A DNA stretch of 64,000 nt, taken from an uncultured Spirochaetaceae bacterium (GTDB taxonomy: Bacteria > Spirochaetota > Spirochaetia > Sphaerochaetales > Sphaerochaetaceae). Shown here in pieces: positions 56,937 to 64,000 of the stretch. Positions within the stretch are counted from its first letter, which is position 1. Every line of letters begins with the position of its first letter. Where the stretch lies: assembly GCA_944389145.1 (NCBI GenBank), contig CALXLH010000020.1, positions 1 through 64,000 on the forward strand. The letters run 5' to 3'. A program made the translations under genes and the position numbers. A model generated the notes under the pieces. That model worked only from the letters and a program-made list of their open reading frames with translations. It was not told the origin of the DNA and made no database searches.

Positions 56937-57644
56937 ATGCCGGTCATTGATGATATCCTATCTGCCTATCGCGCTCTCTCTTCCAGCCTTGATGCCCTTG
57001 TCCCCGAGAGCCCTGTCCTGACGTATAACGTGCTTTCCTATGCCTGGGATAACCATGAGGCTTACCTGAGGATGGCCCTGGGCAAGGGAGCAGGCACGGT
57101 GATGCTCGGCATGAATCCCGGCCCATATGGCATGGCTCAGACAGGGGTGCCATTCGGGGCGGTAAGCTTCGTCCGTACCTATCTCGGGATAGACGGGAAG
57201 GTCGGCCATCCTGCCAACGAGTCCCCTCTGCGTCCCATCGTCGGGATGGATATACGGCGGGATGAGGCCTCCGGAAAGGCCGTCTGGACGATGGCATCGC
57301 ACTATGGCAGCCGTGATGAGTTCCTTTCCCGCTGCACCGTCCTGAACTACTGCCCGCTTCTCTTCCTTGATGAGAAGGGCCGCAATTTCACGCCGGATTG
57401 TCTTCAGCGGGACTTCCGTTCCAAGATCGAGGATCTCTGTACCGCGTCTCTCTCTTCCATCCTTGCCATCCTTTCCCCTTCTTCCGTCATAGCCCTTGGA
57501 CGCTATGCCGAGGGAAAGGCGAAGGCGTGCACATCTGCCTCTGTCTATTATTTTCCCCATCCATCGCCGCTCAATCCCTCATCCTATTCATTCTGGAAGG
57601 AGAAGGCCCTTGAGGAGCTCAGGAGGATCATCGATGCGTCTTGA
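56937..57644 (+). CDS. SMUG1-type uracil-DNA glycosylase
   Basis: A 235-residue base-excision repair enzyme. The active-site block G-M-N-P-G-P-Y-G-M-A-Q-T-G-V-P-F-G is at residues 58-74, where the asparagine and the M-N-P-G segment are diagnostic of SMUG1. H-P-S-P-L-N-P is at 208-214. It removes uracil and oxidised pyrimidines from DNA. SMUG1 is well known in animals and present in scattered bacteria. It overlaps ispE by 11 bases. Confidence 0.93.
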   Translation: MPVIDDILSAYRALSSSLDALVPESPVLTYNVLSYAWDNHEAYLRMALGKGAGTVMLGMNPGPYGMAQTGVPFGAVSFVRTYLGIDGKVGHPANESPLRPIVGMDIRRDEASGKAVWTMASHYGSRDEFLSRCTVLNYCPLLFLDEKGRNFTPDCLQRDFRSKIEDLCTASLSSILAILSPSSVIALGRYAEGKAKACTSASVYYFPHPSPLNPSSYSFWKEKALEELRRIIDAS

Positions 57645-58410
57645 GGCATATGCGAAGGTGAATATCGGGCTGATCGTCGGCGGGAGCAGGCCTGATGGGT
57701 ATCATGATATAGAGAGCTATATGGCCCTTGTGGATCTGCATGATAGGATCGATGCGGAGATAAGGCCTTCATCCGTCCTCTCCGTGGATATAGAGAGGAA
57801 CGTTCCTTATCTAGAGGAGGGAGCGATGGATCTGATGGAGAAGGCTGCCCGCATATTCTCAGAACGCTTCTCGCTGCCTTTCTCGCTTTCTCTCAGGATA
57901 GACAAGAGGATACCCTCGCAGGCTGGGCTCGGCGGCGGATCCTCAGACGCCGCGGCTGTCCTGCGCTTCCTCTTCGGAAGATATGGCATCACGAAGGGGC
58001 TTCTCGATACCGCTGCGGCCGTTGGTTCTGACGTTCCTTTCCTTGCTTCAGGCTATCGTACCGCGCTCGTGCGGGGCAGGGGAGAGATCGTCGCGGAACG
58101 GACAGGGCTGCATGGGAGGCCTGTCATGATCTTCGTCCCAGAAGCAAGGAGCTCTACCGGCAAGGCCTACGCTCTTCTTGACGGCATGGATCGTCCCGGA
58201 CGTCATCTGCCGCCGCTCTCATCCTCTCTGGATAAGGATTCCTTCCCCAATGACTTCGAACGGGTCTTTCCACCTTCGGTTCCCGCAGCCATCTCTGATT
58301 CAGGTGCGTTCGTCTCCCTGACAGGATCGGGCAGCGCATGGTATGCGATCCCATCAGCAGGAACGGTACTCCCTGATATCCCTGGCGCGATCGCATGTAC
58401 CTTCCTTTAG
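57634..58410 (+). CDS. ispE: 4-diphosphocytidyl-2-C-methyl-D-erythritol kinase
   Basis: GHMP kinase of the MEP isoprenoid pathway, 258 residues. The N terminus R-L-E-A-Y-A-K-V-N-I-G-L and the phosphate loop P-S-Q-A-G-L-G-G-G-S-S-D-A-A (94-107) are conserved, with L-T-G-S-G-S-A-W near the C terminus. The frame runs back to 57496 inside the glycosylase gene; the ATG at 57634, after AGGAGG, gives the family start. Other MEP genes are not in the window. Confidence 0.94.
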   Translation: MRLEAYAKVNIGLIVGGSRPDGYHDIESYMALVDLHDRIDAEIRPSSVLSVDIERNVPYLEEGAMDLMEKAARIFSERFSLPFSLSLRIDKRIPSQAGLGGGSSDAAAVLRFLFGRYGITKGLLDTAAAVGSDVPFLASGYRTALVRGRGEIVAERTGLHGRPVMIFVPEARSSTGKAYALLDGMDRPGRHLPPLSSSLDKDSFPNDFERVFPPSVPAAISDSGAFVSLTGSGSAWYAIPSAGTVLPDIPGAIACTFL

Positions 58411-58582
58411 TCCATCATCCGTCGTCGCAAGGCGTTTCCCATGCCGGCGGGCCGGAATCCGCCTGCGCATTCCGAAGCATGGGAGCGTGTTGCCGTTATT
58501 CCCGGCGATTGGCAGGAAAGGCTCCTTCACTGGCCTGCATTATTGCAAGATTGGGCCATATCTGCTATTTTCGCTCTTGCGT
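58411..58582. other. Gap between ispE and tRNA-Gln
   Basis: CCCATGC (58439-58445) can pair with GCATGGG (58476-58482), enclosing GGCGG/CCGCC, a probable terminator or structured 3' end for ispE. The tRNA promoter follows. Confidence 0.4.
58543..58571 (+). promoter_or_regulatory. Promoter of tRNA-Gln
   Basis: TTGCAA (58543-58548), 17-nt spacer, TATTTT (58566-58571). The tRNA starts 11 nt after the -10 hexamer. Confidence 0.7.
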
Positions 58583-58655
58583 TGGGAAGTAGCCAAGTGG
58601 TTAAGGCACGAGATTTTGATTCTTGCATTCGAAGGTTCGAGTCCTTCCTTCCCAG
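58583..58655 (+). tRNA. tRNA-Gln (anticodon TTG)
   Basis: A 73-nt cloverleaf. The acceptor TGGGAAG/CTTCCCA has discriminator G and the U1-A72 start pair typical of glutamine tRNAs. The anticodon stem CGAGA/TCTTG encloses TTTTGAT, giving TTG. The T arm GAAGG-TTCGAGT-CCTTC is intact. The 3' CCA is not encoded. Confidence 0.97.
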
Positions 58656-58762
58656 CTTCTATTGATACCTTGCAGAAAAATCCTTTGTCAGATATCATCG
58701 TTAGCCGTGCTTCGGCACTTTATGGTAATCGGCATGGCCGATGAGAGTATAAGGAGAAGAAG

Positions 58763-59401
58763 ATGGGCGAGAAGAAGTTTCTTGGCGCAAGGCTTAGGAC
58801 AGCTGACTTCGGTTCAGCTGGTTCGAGAAGGCTCCTGAGGAATGGAGAGATTCCTGGGGTCGTGTATGGAAAGGAGCAGCCGATCCATGTCATCGTGAAT
58901 GCACGTGAGTTCGCTGCGAAGAGGTCAGGATTCGGTGAGTCTACCCTTATCTCGCTCAATGTCTCTGACGAGAAGTCCCATGATGTGTTCGTCAAGTCAT
59001 ATCAGGAGGATCTCCTGAAGGGTGTCGTCCAGCATATCGATTTCTTCGAGGTCACCGCTGGACAGGCCGTAAGGACCAATGTCCGCATCGAGCTTGTCGG
59101 GAACCCGGTCGGCACGAGGAACGGAGGCGTCCTGGAGCAGCTTATCCACGAGGTCGAGGTGGAATGCCTTCCTTCCGACCTTCCGGAGACGATCAGCGGA
59201 GATATCTCAGCGCTTGATGTCAACGAGTCGTTCCGCATCAACCAGCTCAATATCCCTCAGGGCGTAAGGATCCTTGTCGATGGAGAAGAGACGGTCGCTT
59301 CGATCAAGTACGTCAAGGAAGAGGCTCCTGCGGCAGCTGATGATACGGCTGCGGATGATGCAGCGGCTACAGACGCGGCAGCAGCTACAGAGACGAAGTA
59401 A
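58763..59401 (+). CDS. rplY: 50S ribosomal protein L25, long (CTC) form
   Basis: 5S rRNA-binding protein of 212 residues. The N-terminal L25 domain (R-R-L-L-R-N-G-E-I-P-G-V-V-Y-G) covers ~1-95, and the C-terminal TL5/CTC domain covers ~96-185 (V-P-x/N-P-V-G-T, I-H-E-V-E-V-E-C-L-P). A tail of alanine, aspartate and threonine ends the protein. AAGGAG precedes the start. It lies 1 base before pth, a common bacterial pairing. Confidence 0.96.
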   Translation: MGEKKFLGARLRTADFGSAGSRRLLRNGEIPGVVYGKEQPIHVIVNAREFAAKRSGFGESTLISLNVSDEKSHDVFVKSYQEDLLKGVVQHIDFFEVTAGQAVRTNVRIELVGNPVGTRNGGVLEQLIHEVEVECLPSDLPETISGDISALDVNESFRINQLNIPQGVRILVDGEETVASIKYVKEEAPAAADDTAADDAAATDAAAATETK

Positions 59402-59402
59402 G

Positions 59403-59942
59403 ATGGTCGTATTCGGTCTTGGCAATCCCGGGGCTGGATATGCGCGTACAAGGCACAATGTCGGATTCGACACTGTGGAGAGGATAGCAGCGCTGAAGGG
59501 CATGAAGCTCCGGAAGCGCTGTTTCCGTCTCTATAGGCGTGCTTCAGCCGGGAATCTCACGCTCGTGGAACCTCTTACCTATATGAACAGCTCCGGCGAC
59601 GTGGTGGAGGAGAATCTCAAGCCCGGCGATGAGATGGTGGTGATCGTCGATCAGATGGACCTGCCTCCTGGCCGCATCAGGATACGCCGCGGAGGTGGCT
59701 CTGCCGGTCACAATGGCCTGAAGTCCATCATCGCCGCCCATGGCTCTGACTTCATCCGTATCTATGTGGGTATCGGTAGGCCGCAGGAGGGGACCTCTGT
59801 GACCGATCATGTGCTGACTCGCTTCAACGAGACTGACCGCGTGCTTGTCGATCAGGCTGAGGAGAGAGCTGCGGAGGCGGTTCTCCGCCTGGCCGGAGGA
59901 GAGAGGTTCGAAAGTGTCGTCCAATGGGCTAATTCCCTCTGA
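59403..59942 (+). CDS. pth: Peptidyl-tRNA hydrolase
   Basis: Releases peptides from peptidyl-tRNA that has dropped off the ribosome. 179 residues. F-G-L-G-N-P-G-A-G-Y with N8, catalytic H18 in R-H-N-V-G-F-D, P-L-T-Y-M-N-S-S-G and G-G-G-S-A-G-H-N-G-L-K-S are all present. The frame extends back into rplY; the ATG at 59403 gives the normal N terminus. The tilS gene overlaps its end. Confidence 0.95.
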   Translation: MVVFGLGNPGAGYARTRHNVGFDTVERIAALKGMKLRKRCFRLYRRASAGNLTLVEPLTYMNSSGDVVEENLKPGDEMVVIVDQMDLPPGRIRIRRGGGSAGHNGLKSIIAAHGSDFIRIYVGIGRPQEGTSVTDHVLTRFNETDRVLVDQAEERAAEAVLRLAGGERFESVVQWANSL

Positions 59943-61179
59943 TGTCGCTCTTCCTCCGGGACGCCTCCTGCTGGCGTTCTCCGGCGGTGATGATTCCCTT
60001 GCGCTTCTCTCTGTCCTTTCAGAGATAGCTCCTGGACGGACAGGTGCGATGTACGTGAACCACGCCATCAGGGAAGAGAGGGAATTAGCGGAAGAGGAGG
60101 AGCTTAACAGGCATAATGCCGCGCTTCTCGGTATTCCGCTGCATATAGAGAGGCTGGGAAGAGGGCGCGTCGATGAGCTTTCCAGGCTGAAGGGCATCGG
60201 AACCGAGGCTGCCGCGCGCACGCTTCGCTATGAGGCGCTCAGGCGCTATGCCGCTGAGAATGGCTTTGACCGCATACTTACGGCCCATCACCGTGATGAT
60301 CAGGCTGAGACGGTGGCGATGCGTATGCTTTCTTCTGCCCCGTTCTATGCCTGGAGCGCGATCGTCAGGGATGATGGAATGCTTTACAGGCCTCTCCTTC
60401 CATACTGGAAGTCCGAGATCCTTGATTATCTTTCCTCGACGGGCCTCACTCCTTCCATTGATACCACCAATGAGGATACCGCCTATAGCCGCAACAGGAT
60501 CAGGAAGGCGCTTATGCCGTCTCTTTCCTTGGAGGCGAAGGATATGATGGCCTCGATTGCTGATAATGTAGCAGCATTCAGGGATAAGCACAGGCTGGAG
60601 CCTTCGTTTTCCGGATTCTATATCGCATATAGCCGTGAGGATATCATCAAGGCGCCTCGCTTTGCCTCAGAACGGGCGGTCTATGATGCCAATGCCTCGC
60701 TCGGCTCTTCGATGCGCATATCACGCCATGCGATAGATGCGGTCCTGTCCAAGGCTGAGGAAGGGCGGGGCAGCATGGCTGTCGGCGATCTTGAGTTCAT
60801 GTTCACGAAGGATGAGATGAGGATATACCCCTCATTGCCTGATTTCGCCATGCCCTTTGAGGATGGGGCGCCTATAGCCGATGGCCTGCGGCTGAGCATA
60901 GGAGGCGCGTGTGATGGGCTTACGCTGAGAATGCCGCTTTCGTCCCTTTCCCATCCAGCGGTAATCCGCAGCGCCCGCGAATGTGACGTGATTGCCCTGA
61001 AGGGGGCGGATAAGAAGGTCTCGGAGCTGATGAAGGACCAGCGCGTGCCATATGCCGCCGTCATTGAGGACAGGTCCGGAATAGCAGCGTATCTTGCCAG
61101 GCCGTTCGGTGGGCGGGATAGGCTTTCAAGACGCTTCCTAGGAGCATCTGGAGAGCCTGTTGCCCTTGCCCTTATCTGA
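59914..61179 (+). CDS. tilS: tRNA(Ile)-lysidine synthetase
   Basis: Modifies C34 of the CAU-anticodon isoleucine tRNA so that it reads AUA, a frequent codon here. The PP-loop S-G-G-D-D-S is at residues 23-28 and the H-H-R-D-D-Q-A-E-T motif lies at ~129-137. The usual loop reads S-G-G-x-D-S, so this is intact. The start is uncertain: no ATG lies just upstream of the PP-loop. GTG 59914, 7 nt after GAGAGG, gives 421 residues; ATG 59845 would give 444. It overlaps pth by 29 bases. Confidence 0.9.
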   Translation: MSSNGLIPSDVALPPGRLLLAFSGGDDSLALLSVLSEIAPGRTGAMYVNHAIREERELAEEEELNRHNAALLGIPLHIERLGRGRVDELSRLKGIGTEAAARTLRYEALRRYAAENGFDRILTAHHRDDQAETVAMRMLSSAPFYAWSAIVRDDGMLYRPLLPYWKSEILDYLSSTGLTPSIDTTNEDTAYSRNRIRKALMPSLSLEAKDMMASIADNVAAFRDKHRLEPSFSGFYIAYSREDIIKAPRFASERAVYDANASLGSSMRISRHAIDAVLSKAEEGRGSMAVGDLEFMFTKDEMRIYPSLPDFAMPFEDGAPIADGLRLSIGGACDGLTLRMPLSSLSHPAVIRSARECDVIALKGADKKVSELMKDQRVPYAAVIEDRSGIAAYLARPFGGRDRLSRRFLGASGEPVALALI

Positions 61180-61194
61180 TAGCTACGGTATATT
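61166..61194 (+). promoter_or_regulatory. Promoter of ftsH inside the end of tilS
   Basis: TTGCCC (61166-61171), 17-nt spacer, TATATT (61189-61194). The ATG at 61204 lies 9 nt after the -10 hexamer, so the leader would be 0-3 nt. Confidence 0.55.
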
Positions 61195-61203
61195 TTGCTT
61201 CAA

Positions 61204-63213
61204 ATGGACGAGAAAGAGAATAAGGAGAACGAGGTCAGGCCAGATGGTGCCTCACCCGCTCCAGAACCGGAAAGGAAGCCGGAAGGCCCCGAGGGGGGCC
61301 GAAAGCAGGACGAGAAGCCCAGGAAGAACGTATATGACCAGTATAGATACTGGGGCTCTGGCGGTCAGGGGGGCGACGGTGGCCCATTCAAGGGAGGCGG
61401 CAAGCGTAACCGCCTTGCTCTCATCGCGCTCATCCTTCTCGTTATTTCCTTCGTATATGTGTTCATGTCCACGCCATCCGGCGTGGAGGCAGAGGAGACC
61501 TCCTATACCGCATTCCTTGATCAGGTAGAGCGTGGAAATGTCGCTTCTGTCACGATCGTTGAGCATAGCGTCATCGATTACACGCTCAGCAGCGGCGTGG
61601 CGGCGACCTGCCGCATCCCGTATCCTGATGGTACCCTTCTTGATAAGCTTGCAGAGAAGGGCATAGAGGTCAGCGGTGCGGTGCAGCCGACCCCGATATG
61701 GTACATCGTCATACAGCTTCTGCCGTGGATTGTCTTCGTGGTGATGATCTTCATGATCATGAGGCAGACCGGCGCGGCCGGAGGCGGCAGGATGATGTCA
61801 TCCTTCGGCAAGAGCCACGCGCAGATGTATGGCAAGAACGACAAGAAGGTCACATTCCAGGATGTCGCGGGACAGAAGGAGGCAAAGTATGAGCTCCAGG
61901 AGGTCGTTGACTTCCTTAAGCATCCAGACCGCTTCGTGAAGATCGGTGCCAGGATTCCCCGCGGCGTGCTTCTCGTAGGTCCTCCTGGAACGGGTAAGAC
62001 CCTCCTTGCGCGTGCTGTAGCAGGCGAGGCCGGCGTATCGTTCCTCCATACCTCAGGCTCGGATTTCGTCGAGATGTTCGTCGGTATGGGAGCTGCCCGT
62101 GTCCGTGACCTCTTCGCCGAGGCGCGGAAGAATGCTCCCTGCATAATCTTCATTGATGAGCTTGATGCCGTTGGCCGCGCACGTGGCGCAGGGCTTGGCG
62201 GCGGACATGACGAGAGGGAGCAGACGCTTAACCAGATGCTCGTCGAGATGGATGGATTCTCTTCCGATCCCGGCGTTATCGTGATGGCTGCCACGAACAG
62301 GCCGGACGTCCTTGATCCGGCACTTCTCAGGCCGGGACGCTTTGACAGGCAGGTCGTGGTCGAGCTTCCTGATGTGCAGGAGAGGCTTGATATCCTCCGC
62401 ATCCATGTGAAGAAGGTGCAGGTGGCGTCCGATGTCGATCTTGAGAGGATCGCAAGGGCGACTCCTGGATCATCCGGAGCGGATCTTGCCAATCTCGTGA
62501 ACGAGGCGGCTCTCTTCGCAGCCCGTGCCAATCGTTCTGTCGTCTCTATGGATGACTTCGAGAAGGCTAGGGATAAGATACTCCTTGGCGTTGCCAGGGA
62601 ATCCGTGTATATGACCGATGAGGAGAAGAGGGCTACAGCCTATCATGAGGCGGGACACACGCTCCTGCATTACTATCTGAAGAATGCCGATCCCCTGCAC
62701 AAGGTGACGATCATACCTCATGGGCGTGCCCTTGGCCTGACGATGAGCCTGCCAGAGAAGGATGCCTATACGAAGAACCGTTCGTTCCTTGAAGACAGGA
62801 TCAAGATCTGCATGGGCGGCTATGTTGCCGAGGATATCGTATATGGCGAGACGACGACAGGCACCAGCAACGATATAAAGCAGGCGACGCAGATGGCCAG
62901 GCGCATGGTGACGGAATGGGGTATGTCGGCACTTGGCTTCGTCTCCCTCTCCGATGATGATGAGCCATTGTTCCTCGGCCGCGAGATAGCAAGGCATAAG
63001 GATTACTCCGAGGAGACTGCAAGGCGCATCGATGAGGAGGTCGGGAAGATCCTCTCCAGGTGCATGGATGATACCAGGGATATCCTTACGACGCACCGTG
63101 ATCAGCTCGATGCCCTTACCGAGGCGCTGGTGCAGAGGGAGACTCTGGATGATAAGGAGATCAGGGAGATGCTTGGATTCCCTCCCGTGCATCATGTCTC
63201 GGATCTTACATAG
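61204..63213 (+). CDS. ftsH: ATP-dependent membrane protease FtsH
   Basis: Membrane-anchored AAA+ zinc protease, 669 residues. Unusual for the family, ~70 charged, glycine/proline-rich residues come before TM1 (71-89). A periplasmic domain and TM2 (~165-187) follow. Walker A G-P-P-G-T-G-K-T is at 259-266, Walker B I-I-F-I-D-E-L at 314-320, SRH R-P-G-R-F-D-R near 376, and the zinc motif H-E-A-G-H at 481-485. ATG 61204 is preferred to TTG 61195; neither has a Shine-Dalgarno sequence. The final part reaches V-S-D-L-T and lepA follows 7 bases later. Confidence 0.96.
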   Translation: MDEKENKENEVRPDGASPAPEPERKPEGPEGGRKQDEKPRKNVYDQYRYWGSGGQGGDGGPFKGGGKRNRLALIALILLVISFVYVFMSTPSGVEAEETSYTAFLDQVERGNVASVTIVEHSVIDYTLSSGVAATCRIPYPDGTLLDKLAEKGIEVSGAVQPTPIWYIVIQLLPWIVFVVMIFMIMRQTGAAGGGRMMSSFGKSHAQMYGKNDKKVTFQDVAGQKEAKYELQEVVDFLKHPDRFVKIGARIPRGVLLVGPPGTGKTLLARAVAGEAGVSFLHTSGSDFVEMFVGMGAARVRDLFAEARKNAPCIIFIDELDAVGRARGAGLGGGHDEREQTLNQMLVEMDGFSSDPGVIVMAATNRPDVLDPALLRPGRFDRQVVVELPDVQERLDILRIHVKKVQVASDVDLERIARATPGSSGADLANLVNEAALFAARANRSVVSMDDFEKARDKILLGVARESVYMTDEEKRATAYHEAGHTLLHYYLKNADPLHKVTIIPHGRALGLTMSLPEKDAYTKNRSFLEDRIKICMGGYVAEDIVYGETTTGTSNDIKQATQMARRMVTEWGMSALGFVSLSDDDEPLFLGREIARHKDYSEETARRIDEEVGKILSRCMDDTRDILTTHRDQLDALTEALVQRETLDDKEIREMLGFPPVHHVSDLT

Positions 63214-63220
63214 GTGAGCG

Positions 63221-64000
63221 ATGGATACTTCTCATAAGAGGAATTTCTGCATAATCGCGCATATCGATCATGGAAAGTCTACGCTGGCGGACCGCTTCAT
63301 AGAGCGAGCCCGCCTCGTCGTGTCCAGGGGGCCGCAGCAGACGCAGATCCTGGATAATATGGATATCGAGCGCGAGAGAGGCATAACGATCAAGAGCCAG
63401 GCGGTCACGATCCCGTACACCGCAGCGGACGGGGAGGAGTACGAGCTTAACCTCGTAGATACTCCGGGACATGTCGACTTCACATACGAGGTCTCCAGGG
63501 CGATATCCTCATGCGAAGGCGCGCTGCTTCTGATAGACGCATCCCAGGGGGTGGAGGCGCAGACGCTAGCCAACCTCTATCTTGCGATGGAGCATAACCT
63601 GGAGATAATCCCGGTAATCAACAAGATCGACCTTCCTTCTGCCGATATCCCAGCGTGCCTGGAGCAGATCGACCATGACCTCGGTCTCGATCCTGACTCG
63701 ACATGCTTCGTGTCTGCCAAGACAGGTGAGGGCGTAGATACCCTCTATGAGGCGATCGTAAATCAGATACCGGCCCCTACGGGAAGCGCTGACGATCCGC
63801 TGAAGGCGCTCATATTCGATTCGCACTATGATCCGTACCGCGGAGTCATCGTGCATTGCCGACTCTTCTCCGGGCGCATGAGGCCCGGTGATGAGATAAG
63901 GTTCATGCATTCTGGCGCGGAATACAAGGTCGAGGATACAGGACGCTTCCAGCTGCAGCTAGTATCGAAGCCAGAGCTTTCGGCTGGCGACGTAGGTTAC
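63221..64000 (+). CDS. lepA: Elongation factor 4 (LepA), cut by the window end
   Basis: Ribosome-associated GTPase that back-translocates or remodels stalled ribosomes. 260 codons are visible with no stop. G1 is A-H-I-D-H-G-K-S-T-L near residue 13; R-G-I-T-I-K-S-Q (G2 region), D-T-P-G-H-V-D-F (G3) and N-K-I-D-L (G4) follow. R-L-F-S-G-R-M-R-P-G-D begins domain II. The LepA-specific K-S-Q-A-V and the G-A-E-Y-K-V part separate it from EF-G. AGGTGAGCG precedes the ATG. Confidence 0.95.
   Translation, partial: MDTSHKRNFCIIAHIDHGKSTLADRFIERARLVVSRGPQQTQILDNMDIERERGITIKSQAVTIPYTAADGEEYELNLVDTPGHVDFTYEVSRAISSCEGALLLIDASQGVEAQTLANLYLAMEHNLEIIPVINKIDLPSADIPACLEQIDHDLGLDPDSTCFVSAKTGEGVDTLYEAIVNQIPAPTGSADDPLKALIFDSHYDPYRGVIVHCRLFSGRMRPGDEIRFMHSGAEYKVEDTGRFQLQLVSKPELSAGDVGY

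Noticed and set aside
1-64000. CRISPR array, prophage, integron or IS element
   Set aside because: No regularly spaced direct repeats, no transposase, integrase or phage structural genes, and no shift in base composition were seen.

Overview
The window looks like one stretch of a bacterial chromosome, most likely from a spirochaete related to the Sphaerochaeta/Treponema group. The main clues are an alanyl-tRNA synthetase of 598 residues that ends after the editing domain, a long (about 500 residue) serine hydroxymethyltransferase, a TopA that ends in repeats instead of zinc fingers, and the order rplY-pth-tilS-ftsH-lepA. Base and codon use look even throughout (many AGG and ATA codons, with a tRNA-Arg(CCT) present). 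I see no insertion sequence, prophage or CRISPR array. The phylum call is inference from gene content; the genus is not determined.

Layout. 1-7.2 kb: the cut end of a GHKL sensor kinase, a ketopantoate-reductase-like gene, alaS, a small XRE regulator, rlmN and an OPT transporter. 7.2-20.3 kb: hflX, ychF, an ABC-F ATPase, rpsD, topA, a flavodoxin-fold protein, a HhH-GPD DNA glycosylase, small lipoproteins and an ankyrin protein, then tRNA-Arg. 20.3-27.2 kb: a livKHMGF branched-chain amino acid ABC operon, followed in the same direction by a CBS-CBS-ACT protein and a repeat-bearing Smr protein. 27.2-31.5 kb: infA, glyA, a Fic protein, a macrodomain protein and a TauE-like permease. 31.5-38 kb: an iron-type ABC transporter (binding protein, fused double permease, ATPase) followed by a two-component pair. 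38-46 kb: a PepSY protein, an acyl-CoA ligase, mnmA, nagB, a flavodoxin/DUF3793 pair and a sugar kinase. 46-58.5 kb: a ferredoxin-type DUF362 protein, GDPD, a TrmJ-like methyltransferase, transporters, ThrH, a DksA-like protein, a metallo-hydrolase, an orphan DbpA RNA-binding domain, a coiled-coil protein, an RluA enzyme, a HAD phosphatase, a SMUG1-type glycosylase and ispE. 58.5-64 kb: tRNA-Gln and rplY-pth-tilS-ftsH, then lepA, cut by the window end.

How it works together. Most of the content is housekeeping: translation and tRNA modification, DNA topology and repair, and membrane proteolysis. Two nutrient-import modules stand out. In each, a hairpin lies between the binding-protein gene and the permease gene. 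A GTTAGC-N4-GCTAAC palindrome occurs twice in front of the DUF3793-flavodoxin operon and once in front of the acyl-CoA ligase, which points to a small metal-responsive regulon.

The most unusual signal is architectural. About fifteen genes lack a Shine-Dalgarno sequence and instead have a -10 hexamer ending 6 or 7 nt before the start codon, often with a -35 hexamer 17 or 18 nt further upstream. This predicts leaderless mRNAs, while ribosomal, initiation-factor and transporter genes keep normal Shine-Dalgarno leaders.
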